Of a DNA stretch of 40,689 nucleotides, positions 7,666 to 15,814 are shown piece by piece. A program made the translations under genes and the position numbers. The stretch comes from an uncultured Veillonella sp. (GTDB lineage: Bacteria; Bacillota; Negativicutes; Veillonellales; Veillonellaceae): positions 1-40,689 of the forward strand of contig URSE01000003.1 of the NCBI GenBank assembly GCA_900550455.1, written 5' to 3'. A model generated the notes under the pieces. It was not told the origin of the DNA and ran no database searches. It saw only the letters and a list, made by a program, of their open reading frames with translations. How positions within the stretch are numbered: the first letter of the stretch is position 1; every line of letters begins with the position of its first letter.

Positions 7666-8538
7666 CTATAAGTCGCTGTAATGCTCTGTGGTCAAGCGTT
7701 CTTCAAAATGCTTGAGATCCACCGCATTACCAATCCATACGCGTTTTAAATTAAATGGATCATCACCAGCATGAGCCCAACCAGATTTCATGCTAAGAGC
7801 CAATTTAAAGCCCTCTTCTTTAGCTAATTTTTCAGAGGTTTGATTCATGGAGCCATAAGGGAAGCAGAACCACTTATTATCCGCAAGGTCTAGGTGTTGG
7901 GCCAAGCCTTCTTGCCCCTTCTCCATATTGTCCCGCTGTTGAGCTTCTGTCATCTCCCCCATCGCCTTATGGAGATAGCCATGGTTGGAGATGGTCATTC
8001 CATGATCCTTCATGTCTTTAAGTTGGTCCCATGTGAGGCGGGTTCCTACATCGCCAGGATTGACGAACACCGTAGCAGGGAAGCCTAATTCCTTGAGCAA
8101 GGGATAAACCACCGTATAGGTATCTGCATAGCCATCATCAAAGGTTAAAACTACAGGTTTTTCAGGAACAGGCTTATTATTAACCACATAATCATAAAGC
8201 TCTTCCATAGTAATAGGGTGATAGCCGTGGTCCTTTAAGTAGTGCATTTGCTCGCGGAAAAGGTCCTCGCGAATGACCGCATCATTATCCTTATCATCCC
8301 CGATTTTGTGATACATGAGAATAGGAAGTCCCTTAGGGTGAACCATCTTGGTGTCAGAGCGATCTAACCAAGGGTATGTTTCTGTATATTGACTTGTCGC
8401 TGTAGGTCCTAGGGACTGACCATGGATCCAGGATTTCCCCCATTCCAAGGGCGTTTCCCCCGTCTTGTAGCTAACCGCCGTTAAAACAGTAGCGATAACC
8501 ACAGATACGATGGCAATTAAGATGCCAAATGGTTTCAT
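7666..8538 (-). CDS. Polysaccharide deacetylase (NodB homology, carbohydrate esterase 4)
   Basis: Removes acetyl groups from N-acetylated sugars in a surface polymer such as peptidoglycan or exopolysaccharide. The N-terminal hydrophobic segment (residues 5-22) exports or anchors it. Metal-binding and catalytic motifs are intact: LTFDDGYADT at about 130-139 (catalytic and metal Asp) and SNHGYLH at about 182-188 (the two metal His). The LPILMYHKIGDD start is typical of the secreted PgaB/PdaA-like group. First gene of a three-gene envelope operon with AAAAGGAG before its ATG. Family is certain, substrate unknown. Confidence 0.92.
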   Translation of the reverse strand: MKPFGILIAIVSVVIATVLTAVSYKTGETPLEWGKSWIHGQSLGPTATSQYTETYPWLDRSDTKMVHPKGLPILMYHKIGDDKDNDAVIREDLFREQMHYLKDHGYHPITMEELYDYVVNNKPVPEKPVVLTFDDGYADTYTVVYPLLKELGFPATVFVNPGDVGTRLTWDQLKDMKDHGMTISNHGYLHKAMGEMTEAQQRDNMEKGQEGLAQHLDLADNKWFCFPYGSMNQTSEKLAKEEGFKLALSMKSGWAHAGDDPFNLKRVWIGNAVDLKHFEERLTTEHYSDL

Positions 8539-8631
8539 AAACTAACTCCTTTTAGAATATATACAGTTAATTTTACCACTTTTTGTGCATTTTGACACCT
8601 TTTGCCTCCTATTGAGAAGAAATGAAAACAA

Positions 8632-8673
8632 CAAAAGGACCACCTCCCATAATTAGATGGAAGTAGCCCTTTT
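8632..8673 (-). terminator. Probable terminator of the hem operon
   Basis: AAAAGG and CCCTTTT form the base, with CTCCCAT opposite ATGGAAG above it (one mismatch). On the minus strand it is followed by CCTTTTGTTGTTTT. It stands just after the hemL stop and before the deacetylase gene. Confidence 0.65.
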
Positions 8674-8688
8674 ATGAATTTAACAAGC

Positions 8689-9987
8689 TTAGCCTTTGGC
8701 GATTAATGCAAAAGCCTCTTTTGCCACCGCAAGGGTGTGCTCAATATCAGCAGGCTTATGCATATAGGACATAAAGTTACTTTCAAATTGAGACGGTGCA
8801 TAGTAAATACCGTGAGAAAGGTTATAGTGGAAGAAGGTCTTGAACTTATCTTGGTCACAAGCACAAGCATCATCAAAGTTCTTCACAGGCCCTTTGGAGA
8901 AGAAGAGGGTGAACATAGACCCCACTCGTTGGACAACCACATCCACACCGGCTTCAGCGGCAGCTTTCTCTAGGCCCTGACAAAGAGTTTCTGTCGTTTC
9001 TTCTACGGTCTTGAAGATGGTTGGATTTCGTTGTAGACCAGACAAAGTCGCCAACCCTGCCGTTACGGCAATAGGGTTACCAGAGAGGGTGCCTGCTTGG
9101 TAGATAGGACCAGATGGTGCCACTTCTTGCATAATTTTAGCTAGGCCACCGAAGACAGCCATAGGCATGCCACCACCGACGATTTTCCCTAGACAGGTAA
9201 GGTCTGGCTTAATATGGTAACGCTTTTGGGCACCTCCAGCAGAAGCGCGGAAGCCACACATAACTTCATCAAAGATGAGAAGAGCCCCATGGTCTGTAGT
9301 CACCTGACGAAGGATTTCCAAGAAGCCCGGTTCTGGTGGCACACAGCCCATGTTACCTGCTACTGGTTCCACGATGATGCAGGCAATTTGGTCGCCCTTT
9401 TCTGCAAAGAGGTCCTTAACAGCTTGTGGGTCATTGTAAGGAAGGGTAATTGTATTTTCTGCTACTCCTTTAGGCACTCCTGGAGAATCAGGGACGCCGA
9501 AGGTAGCTAGACCAGAACCTGCTTTTACTAACAGAGAATCAGAATGGCCATGGTAGTTGCCGATAAACTTAACGATGAGGTCACGACCGGTATAACCGCG
9601 AGCTACACGAAGGGCTGACATAGTTGCTTCCGTACCAGAGGACACCATGCGCATCATTTCCATATTAGGCATGAAAGCTTGAATCTTCTTAGCAAGTTCC
9701 GTTTCCAAAGTGGTTGGTGCCCCGAAGGAGGTCCCACGTGGCACAGCCTCCTGGATGGCCGCGATAACTTCTGGGTTGGCATGGCCTAAAATCATAGGCC
9801 CCCAAGATAAAACGTAATCGATGTATTCATTATTATCCACATCGTAAATACGAGAGCCTGCAGCGGACGAAATGAAAGGTGGTTGAGACCCCACATTACG
9901 GTAGGATCGCACAGGAGAGTTAACCCCACCTGGTAAATAATGCTTAGCTTCATCAAAAGCTTTTTCAGATTTCCCCAATTGCCACAT
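8689..9987 (-). CDS. hemL: Glutamate-1-semialdehyde 2,1-aminomutase
   Basis: Converts glutamate-1-semialdehyde to 5-aminolevulinate, second step of the C5 tetrapyrrole pathway, using PLP/PMP. A class-III aminotransferase fold is evident. The PLP lysine is K268 in LGKIVGGGMPMAVFGG, the cofactor Asp is in LIFDEVMCGFR (D240), and the N-terminal PGGVNSPVRSY is the family signature. The 432-aa length is standard. Last gene of the tetrapyrrole operon: its ATG lies 1 nt after the hemB stop codon, and its GAAGGAG site is inside the end of hemB, suggesting translational coupling. Confidence 0.97.
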   Translation of the reverse strand: MWQLGKSEKAFDEAKHYLPGGVNSPVRSYRNVGSQPPFISSAAGSRIYDVDNNEYIDYVLSWGPMILGHANPEVIAAIQEAVPRGTSFGAPTTLETELAKKIQAFMPNMEMMRMVSSGTEATMSALRVARGYTGRDLIVKFIGNYHGHSDSLLVKAGSGLATFGVPDSPGVPKGVAENTITLPYNDPQAVKDLFAEKGDQIACIIVEPVAGNMGCVPPEPGFLEILRQVTTDHGALLIFDEVMCGFRASAGGAQKRYHIKPDLTCLGKIVGGGMPMAVFGGLAKIMQEVAPSGPIYQAGTLSGNPIAVTAGLATLSGLQRNPTIFKTVEETTETLCQGLEKAAAEAGVDVVVQRVGSMFTLFFSKGPVKNFDDACACDQDKFKTFFHYNLSHGIYYAPSQFESNFMSYMHKPADIEHTLAVAKEAFALIAKG

Positions 9988-9988
9988 A

Positions 9989-10969
9989 TTATTTAGACTC
10001 CTTCAACCAACGTGCTACGTCCATAGCATGGTAGGTAATGATGATTTTAGCGCCGGCCCGCTTCATAGAAAGAAGGGTTTCCAAGGTAATTCGCTGTTCA
10101 TCCACCACGCCAGCTGCACTAGCAGTCTTAATCATTGCATATTCACCAGATACATTGTAAACAGCCAATGGATAATTAAACTGGTCACGCGCTTCCCGTA
10201 CGATATCCAAGTAAGAGAGAGCTGGCTTAATCATGATGATATCCGCTCCTTCAGCGATATCCAATTCAATTTCCCGCATAGCTTCCATGCGGTTGGCAGG
10301 GTCCATTTGGTAGGACTTGCGGTCGCCAAACTGAGGAGCAGAGTGAACAGCATCGCGGAAAGGTCCATAGTAGGCAGATGCGTATTTAGCCGCATAAGAC
10401 ATGATGCTTACATTAGTAAAGCCTGCTTGATCTAGGCCTTGACGGATAGCCCCTACGCGACCATCCATCATGTCGGAAGGCGCCACAATTTGAGCCCCCG
10501 CCTTGGCTTGAGATACAGCTACTTTTACCAAGAGTGGTAGCGTTTCATCATTCAAGATTTCATGGTCTTCAATGCAACCGCAGTGACCTGTGGATGTATA
10601 TTGACAAAGGCATACGTCACCGACGACGATAAGTTCAGGTACCGCCTTACGAATAGCCATGATAGCTTGTTGAACCGGTTGTTCCATATTCCAAGCCGCA
10701 GACCCTTGTTCATCCTTATAAGTTGGGATGCCGAAGATTTCAACACCTCGAATGCCCAATTGATGGCATTCTTTAGCAACTTCAACCGCTTGATCAACAG
10801 ACATACGGTATTGGCCTGGAAGAGAAGAAATTTCTTCCTTCACTTGAGTTCCTGGTACCACAAAGATAGGGTAAATCAAATCGCTTACATCCAAGCTAGT
10901 TTCACGCACGAGGTCGCGCATAGCTGGGCTAGTACGCAAGCGACGTGGACGATAGGTTAAATCGTACAT
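9989..10969 (-). CDS. hemB: Delta-aminolevulinic acid dehydratase (porphobilinogen synthase), zinc type
   Basis: Condenses two 5-aminolevulinate molecules to porphobilinogen. The two Schiff-base lysines are visible as K195 (SYAAKYASAYYGPFRDA) and K248 (MIKPAL). The metal site carries Cys at 120, 122 and 130 (DVCLCQYTSTGHCGC), so it should be a zinc enzyme rather than the magnesium-only type. 326 aa is normal. It starts 12 nt after the cobA-hemD stop with AGGAGA upstream, in an unbroken operon. Confidence 0.97.
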   Translation of the reverse strand: MYDLTYRPRRLRTSPAMRDLVRETSLDVSDLIYPIFVVPGTQVKEEISSLPGQYRMSVDQAVEVAKECHQLGIRGVEIFGIPTYKDEQGSAAWNMEQPVQQAIMAIRKAVPELIVVGDVCLCQYTSTGHCGCIEDHEILNDETLPLLVKVAVSQAKAGAQIVAPSDMMDGRVGAIRQGLDQAGFTNVSIMSYAAKYASAYYGPFRDAVHSAPQFGDRKSYQMDPANRMEAMREIELDIAEGADIIMIKPALSYLDIVREARDQFNYPLAVYNVSGEYAMIKTASAAGVVDEQRITLETLLSMKRAGAKIIITYHAMDVARWLKESK

Positions 10970-10981
10970 CTTCTTTTTCTC

Positions 10982-12484
10982 CTATTTTACATCATCGAGG
11001 ATGGACTCTAAGAGGCCATCCATGGTATATACTTCTGAAATCAAAGCTGGCTTCAATTGAGCTTCTACAACAGCTGCTGCCGTAATTGGCCCGATGCAGG
11101 CAATTTTTGTCTTGCCTAGGACATCTCGCCCTGCTGTCCCCAAAAGTTTAAGCGTATTCTTTACAGTCGACCCGGAGGTGAAGGTAATATAGTCTACCCC
11201 CTCCTCAAAGGCTGCCAAGAGTGCCTCCTTCTGCGACTGATCTAAAAGGGTCTCATAGAGACGGATTGTATCCACTAAGATTCCTTCTTCATAGAGACTA
11301 TCTTGTATAACAGACCGGGCCACCTTAGGTTGTACCAGGAGGACCTTGGCCCCCTTTGGCAACTCACTGGCCAGGGCTGTTGCCACAGATTCGGCCTTGT
11401 AATTAGCTGGAATCAGGTCAGCTATGATGCCATAGTCCATAAGGGCCTTGGCCGTCGCCGTCCCTACGGCACAGACCTTACAGTTTCCTATGGCACGACT
11501 ATCCTCATGGCGCCCCCAGAGAGCCTTAAAGAAGTACTTAACACCCTCAGCAGAGGTAAAGGTCAAGTAATCATAGGTCCCCAATCGGTCTAAATAGTTC
11601 TGATCCTCTTTTGTTAGCGCTAAAGCCTGGGTTCGAATGGCGGCAGCCTCAATAACTTGAGCCCCTCGGTCACGAAGAGCATCGGCAAAGTCAGCGGCCT
11701 TGCCCTTGGCCCTTGTGGTAACAATAGTCTTCCCGAAGAGGGGCTTATTATCAAACCACTGCAGTTGGTCTCTCATAGACACAACATCGCCGATAACGAT
11801 AAGAGCTGGAGGCTTTAAGTGGGCCTTACGCACCGTCTCTACCATAGTCTCCAAGGTAGCCACCAGCGTTTCTTGGCAAGCTTTGGTCCCCCAACGAATG
11901 AGAGCTACCGGTGTTCTAGGGTCACGTCCATGGGCCATGAGCTTAGTGGCAATAGTTTCCACATTGGTTACTCCCATGACAAAAGTCAGGGTATCCACAG
12001 CCGTCGCCAAGCCCTCCCAATGGATAGTATCCTTATGGGCCATTTCATGACCGGTTACAACTGCAAAGGAGGAGGCCATAGCCCGCTGGGTCACAGGAAT
12101 TCCCGCATAAGCGGGCACGGATATAGCTGAAGTTACACCCGGAACAAACTCAAAGGGGATGCCTGCTTGGCGTAGGGATAGCGCTTCTTCCCCGCCCCGG
12201 CCAAAGACCAAGGGATCGCCCCCCTTGAGGCGCGCTACTAACTTGCCTTCCTTAGCCTTGTCAATGAGAATTTGATTGATTTGGTCCTGTTCCATGTGGT
12301 GGGACCGATTCTTTTTTCCCACATAGATGAGCTCTGCATCATCCTTTGCATAGGTCAGAAGCTGACTATCTGCCAAATAATCATAGACCACCACGTCAGC
12401 CTTTTCAATGCACTCTCGCCCCTTGAGGGTGATGAGCTTGGCATCGCCCGGACCAGCGCCAATCAAGTATACCAGGCCGGTCAT
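10982..12484 (-). CDS. cobA-hemD: Fused uroporphyrinogen-III C-methyltransferase / uroporphyrinogen-III synthase
   Basis: Two enzymes in one 500-aa chain. Residues 1 to about 245 are the SAM-dependent methyltransferase that makes precorrin-2 from uroporphyrinogen III (VYLIGAGPGDAKLITLKG start, GGDPLVFGRGGEEAL, PGVTSA, PVTQRAMASSFAVVTGH). Residues about 250-500 are the HemD-type synthase that closes and inverts ring D (FGKTIVTTRA, YDYLTFTSAEGVKYF, ITFTSGSTVKN). This fusion is known from clostridia and relatives. Its ATG overlaps the hemC stop by 4 nt (ATGA), implying translational coupling. It steers the operon towards siroheme or cobalamin. Confidence 0.96.
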   Translation of the reverse strand: MTGLVYLIGAGPGDAKLITLKGRECIEKADVVVYDYLADSQLLTYAKDDAELIYVGKKNRSHHMEQDQINQILIDKAKEGKLVARLKGGDPLVFGRGGEEALSLRQAGIPFEFVPGVTSAISVPAYAGIPVTQRAMASSFAVVTGHEMAHKDTIHWEGLATAVDTLTFVMGVTNVETIATKLMAHGRDPRTPVALIRWGTKACQETLVATLETMVETVRKAHLKPPALIVIGDVVSMRDQLQWFDNKPLFGKTIVTTRAKGKAADFADALRDRGAQVIEAAAIRTQALALTKEDQNYLDRLGTYDYLTFTSAEGVKYFFKALWGRHEDSRAIGNCKVCAVGTATAKALMDYGIIADLIPANYKAESVATALASELPKGAKVLLVQPKVARSVIQDSLYEEGILVDTIRLYETLLDQSQKEALLAAFEEGVDYITFTSGSTVKNTLKLLGTAGRDVLGKTKIACIGPITAAAVVEAQLKPALISEVYTMDGLLESILDDVK

Positions 12485-13419
12485 TGTAGGACACCTTCTT
12501 GTAAGAGTTCATCAATAATAGCCTGAGCCCCTTCCTTACGTAGTTGGTCAGCTAAGTCTACGCCCATGGCCTCTGCCCCTTCTACAGGACCATCCATGTG
12601 TCCTTGGTAGACTTGGGTCCCGTCAAGGGAAGAAATGAGGGCCTCTAAATGTAATTGCCCCTCTTTCACAGTCCCATAAACGCCCATAGGTACTTGACAG
12701 CCCCCATTAAGGGACCGCAAGAAGGCCCGTTCCGCTTCTACTGCATAGCGGGTATTTTGATCATTAAGCGGGGCCAGCAGATCTAACATTTCCTTATCAT
12801 CCTGGCGACATTCAATCGCCAAGGCACCCTGACCAACGGCTGGCAACATGGTTTCTGGTGTGAAAACTTGAGTGATAAGCTGGTCTAATTCTAACCGTTT
12901 CAAACCAGCTTGGGCCAAGACGATAGCATCAAAGTTTTCCGTTTCCAACTTTTTGAGGCGGGTTTGTACATTGCCTCGTAAGACATGAATGTCTAGGTCA
13001 GGGCGGGCATGTAAGAGTTGCGCTTGGCGACGGAGGGAGGAAGTCCCTACCTTAGCCCCTTGAGGCAGTTTATCAAGGGTCTGATACCGTGGAGATACGA
13101 GGGCATCAAAAGGAATTTCCCGTTGGGTAATGGCCCCTAAAATCAGCCCTTGCGGAAGGTCCGTAGGCATATCTTTAAGGCTGTGTACAGCTATATCAAT
13201 AGCACCCTTATGCATGGCCTCTTCTAGCTCTGCCGTAAAGAGACCCTTGCCACCAATTTCAGCTAGGGATTTTTCCAATATTTTATCCCCCTTAGTATTA
13301 AAGTGAACCATTTCCACTTCAAGGCCAGGGTAGTATTCTTTCAAAAGATCTGCTACATGATGAGCCTGCCAGAGGGCCAAAGCACTTTGACGGGTACCAA
13401 TGCGGATGATGGGTCTCAT
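12481..13419 (-). CDS. hemC: Hydroxymethylbilane synthase (porphobilinogen deaminase)
   Basis: Polymerises four porphobilinogens to hydroxymethylbilane on a dipyrromethane cofactor. The cofactor-binding Cys is C241 in LNGGCQVPMG. The N-terminus IIRIGTRQSALALWQA and the KDMPTDLP and GTSSLRRQAQ segments are family marks. I start at the ATG at 13419 (AAGGAG, 8 nt spacing; 312 aa), one base after the hemA stop, rather than at the 11-codon longer frame that overlaps hemA. The gene overlaps cobA-hemD by 4 nt. Confidence 0.96.
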   Translation of the reverse strand: MRPIIRIGTRQSALALWQAHHVADLLKEYYPGLEVEMVHFNTKGDKILEKSLAEIGGKGLFTAELEEAMHKGAIDIAVHSLKDMPTDLPQGLILGAITQREIPFDALVSPRYQTLDKLPQGAKVGTSSLRRQAQLLHARPDLDIHVLRGNVQTRLKKLETENFDAIVLAQAGLKRLELDQLITQVFTPETMLPAVGQGALAIECRQDDKEMLDLLAPLNDQNTRYAVEAERAFLRSLNGGCQVPMGVYGTVKEGQLHLEALISSLDGTQVYQGHMDGPVEGAEAMGVDLADQLRKEGAQAIIDELLQEGVLQ

Positions 13420-13420
13420 A

Positions 13421-14701
13421 TTACTTCTCCTTTTGCAGGTTAAACATATCACGGAAGATTGCCCAATACTGGTCTTCCTCTTCCTTGCTAATCACAGTTT
13501 CTACGTGTTGCAAATGAATCATAGGATCCCGTAAGAGCTTACGGACAATCATGCGGCTCATGGATTCCATAATACGCCGTTCATGGTCAGGAAGGTCCGA
13601 TAGTTTGGCCATAGCTCGGTGGAGTTCCCGTTGACGAATTTGCTCTGCCTTATCCGCCAAGAGAGCCATCATAGGCCGAACCCGCAAATAATCCAACTTC
13701 TCAAAGAGCTCATTTACGGCCTCTTCGATAAGTGGTTCCGCCTTGTGGGCCTCATCCAAACGTTGTTTACGATTGTTCTCTACAACACTTTCTAGGGCAT
13801 CGATATTAAAGAGGTGGATACCATCGATAGTTTCCACCACAGGGTCGATATCCCGGGGAACAGCTATATCAATCATGACAAAGGGTTGTCCCTTCTTAGC
13901 AGCTGCAATTTCCTTGGCTGCTTCTAGACCCACCAAATAGTGAGGTGCGCCTGTAGAGGTAATAAGAATATCAGCTTGTTTAGCGAGTTCCACATAATCA
14001 TCCAAGCGAATAGCCTGGCCATCGAAACGTTCTGCTAGGGCCTGGGCCTTGGAGTAAGTTTTGTTAGATACGAATATCGTATTAATCCCCTTGGCTTGGA
14101 GGTGGGTAGCGGTGAGTTCGGACATGGTCCCTGCTCCTAGGATGAGGGCTTTGGCCTGATTCATAGGCTTATTAAGCACTTTTTCCGCCAGGTTGACGGC
14201 CGTATAGGATACGGATACCGGTGTGTCGGCAATAGCGGTTCGCGTCCGCACGAGCTTACCAATGCGAATAGCCCTTTGGAAGAGGATATTAAATACAGTT
14301 TCAGTATAGCCACCTTGGTAGGCACGTAGGTAGGCTGCCTTCAATTGAGACAAGATCTGACCTTCCCCTACTACGAGGGAATCCAGGCCAGAGGAAACGT
14401 GAAAGAGGTGATCTACACAAGCGCGATCAGTCTTGCAATAAAAGGCCTCCTCATAACCCGTTGCAATGGATCGAATCTGACACAAGGCCTTGAAGATCAA
14501 GTCGTGAGGGTCTTGGCATTGCTTAACCAAGGCGTAAATCTCCATGCGGTTACAGGTAGAGAGGACTACGCATTCAATGATACCTGGATAATTATAGAGG
14601 AACTCCAAGGCATTGTTTTGTTCTTCCGGGGTAAAGGAAAAGGCTTCCCTCACCTCTACTGGTGCCGTCTTATGATTCAATCCCAAGAGAACTAATTGCA
14701 T
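13421..14701 (-). CDS. hemA: Glutamyl-tRNA reductase
   Basis: Reduces glutamyl-tRNA to glutamate-1-semialdehyde with NADPH, the committed step of tetrapyrrole synthesis. The catalytic nucleophile is C50 in LSTCNRMEIYA. The start LGLNHKTAPVEVRE, the VGEGQILSQLKAAY segment and the NADPH loop LILGAGTMSEL are typical. The C-terminal dimerisation helices are complete and the length (426 aa) is normal. Its first 32 nt overlap the upstream precorrin-2 dehydrogenase-like gene, and GAGAGG lies 7 nt before its ATG inside that gene. Confidence 0.97.
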   Translation of the reverse strand: MQLVLLGLNHKTAPVEVREAFSFTPEEQNNALEFLYNYPGIIECVVLSTCNRMEIYALVKQCQDPHDLIFKALCQIRSIATGYEEAFYCKTDRACVDHLFHVSSGLDSLVVGEGQILSQLKAAYLRAYQGGYTETVFNILFQRAIRIGKLVRTRTAIADTPVSVSYTAVNLAEKVLNKPMNQAKALILGAGTMSELTATHLQAKGINTIFVSNKTYSKAQALAERFDGQAIRLDDYVELAKQADILITSTGAPHYLVGLEAAKEIAAAKKGQPFVMIDIAVPRDIDPVVETIDGIHLFNIDALESVVENNRKQRLDEAHKAEPLIEEAVNELFEKLDYLRVRPMMALLADKAEQIRQRELHRAMAKLSDLPDHERRIMESMSRMIVRKLLRDPMIHLQHVETVISKEEEDQYWAIFRDMFNLQKEK

Positions 14702-15353
14702 CTTCTAACCTCTCTTTAACACATGTCCATTGACCCGCTCGAATTTGAGCCAGGGTCTCTCCATCTAAATAGCGTCGCCAAAAAACACGCCGCTCCTTAC
14801 TCGTATGTACCCGATCCTTAACTAAATCTCGCAGGCAACCCAATTCAGCTAGGATAGTAGGATTATCCTGTAAGGCTTGGTAACGGTCTTCTAAATCCCT
14901 ACGAATCAAGGCATTAAGGCGGGGACTAGCGGGCTTTGTCGTCAAGCTGACCCCCAAGCCGCCCAAGTAAGAAACATTAGCAAAGGCCATATCAGCCCTT
15001 TCCTCAGGACCTGACAAGAGCCAGCCTCTAGCACGAACTAACTGCCCCACATGACTATTTACCACTGGATCATCCGTAGCCAGAATAACTAGAGGAGTTA
15101 AATTAGATTGACCTCCAAAAGATTCCATCCAGGCCTCTAACCGACCACTAGCAGACTCCAAAGACAGTCTTTCCTGCCACCAAACTAAGGCTCCCTCTCG
15201 CCACCAAGATCTTATTGACTCCGTCACGTAAGGCGCCAAAACCGTGACCAAAGGGTCTTCAGGCACTAGTCTAGATAAGCGGTCTTGGGCAACCTGGCCT
15301 CCTCCTAGAAGGAGGATGGGACGATCCTTCATTAAAAGCTCAATCATTGCCAT
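14670..15353 (-). CDS. Precorrin-2 dehydrogenase-like protein (Met8/SirC/CysG-N family), divergent
   Basis: Expected to oxidise precorrin-2 to sirohydrochlorin with NAD, and possibly to insert Fe or Co. The Rossmann loop is ILLLGGGQVAQDRL (residues 13-26). VILATDDPVVN (about 89-99) and the TKPASPRLNALIRRDLE stretch match the TxxxSPxxAxxxRxxxE helix of Met8 and CysG. By my manual alignment, the catalytic Asp of CysG (D105) falls at E117 in LLSGPEERADMAF, and the usual VVDxP context is lost. It may therefore be weakened or altered. 227 aa, AGAGG before its ATG. First gene of the hem operon, overlapping hemA by 32 nt. Confidence 0.83.
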   Translation of the reverse strand: MAMIELLMKDRPILLLGGGQVAQDRLSRLVPEDPLVTVLAPYVTESIRSWWREGALVWWQERLSLESASGRLEAWMESFGGQSNLTPLVILATDDPVVNSHVGQLVRARGWLLSGPEERADMAFANVSYLGGLGVSLTTKPASPRLNALIRRDLEDRYQALQDNPTILAELGCLRDLVKDRVHTSKERRVFWRRYLDGETLAQIRAGQWTCVKERLEDAISSLGIES

Positions 15354-15393
15354 AGACTACCTCTTATACACACGACTGCCTGAATTCCTAACA

Positions 15394-15430
15394 AGGAGGG
15401 CTGACTAGTCAGCCCAAGCCACTCCCTCCT
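15394..15430. repeat. Perfect 18-bp palindrome nested in a longer inverted repeat, between divIVA and the hem operon
   Basis: GGGCTGACT joined to AGTCAGCCC (15398-15415) is a perfect palindrome. AGGAGGG (15394-15400) and CCCTCCT (15424-15430) can pair as an alternative outer stem. On the minus strand the palindrome is followed by TCCTTGTT, which is not a convincing U-tract. It may be a weak terminator or attenuator upstream of the hem operon, or an operator. I cannot tell which. Confidence 0.6.
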
Positions 15431-15439
15431 CAAGGATAC

Positions 15440-15769
15440 TTACTTTTCAGTTTTCACATTGCGGAGCAAGGTGGTTAACTGTTCATCATCAAATTCAGAT
15501 TCCAACATCTTGAGTTGGGCATTCAAAATCCCCTCCATCTTGGACCGAAGGGCTGCTGCCAAAGTCTTATTCATATTGGATTCTACACGTTCGCAGGCCA
15601 AGACCCGATTTTCCATGGACTCCAATTGGTCTTTCATTTCACGATTTTCCCGGTAAAGGGTCTCATATTCCTTAACCAGTTCTGCCATGAAGGCATCTAC
15701 TTCGCTCTTGCTATAGCCCCGCATGCTAGTAGAGAATTTCTTATTTTCCAAATCCATTGGTGTAATCAT
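15440..15769 (-). CDS. DivIVA-domain cell division/polarity protein (short form)
   Basis: Coiled-coil scaffold that binds curved membrane at septa and poles. The N-terminal 55 residues are a classic DivIVA domain (ITPMDLENKKFSTSMRGYSKSEVDAFMAEL), followed by a predicted coiled coil up to the end. At 109 aa it is much shorter than Bacillus DivIVA (about 160 aa), lacking most of the C-terminal tetramerisation region. The reading frame ends naturally with TTA and I see no frameshift. It follows ylmH by 45 nt, as in the conserved Firmicute division cluster, with AAGGAG before its ATG. Confidence 0.88.
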   Translation of the reverse strand: MITPMDLENKKFSTSMRGYSKSEVDAFMAELVKEYETLYRENREMKDQLESMENRVLACERVESNMNKTLAAALRSKMEGILNAQLKMLESEFDDEQLTTLLRNVKTEK

Positions 15770-15814
15770 AGCTTACTCCTTACAAAGAATTTATTCTGCA
15801 ATCTTGGTAACATA

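Noticed and set aside
8570..8597. Promoter for the deacetylase operon
   Set aside because: A TAAAAT -10 is present, but the -35 on the minus strand (TGTCAA) matches consensus poorly; the TTGACA seen there is on the other strand.
15440..15769. Frameshifted divIVA
   Set aside because: The protein is short, but the downstream sequence in other frames does not continue the DivIVA coiled coil, so a natural short form is more likely.
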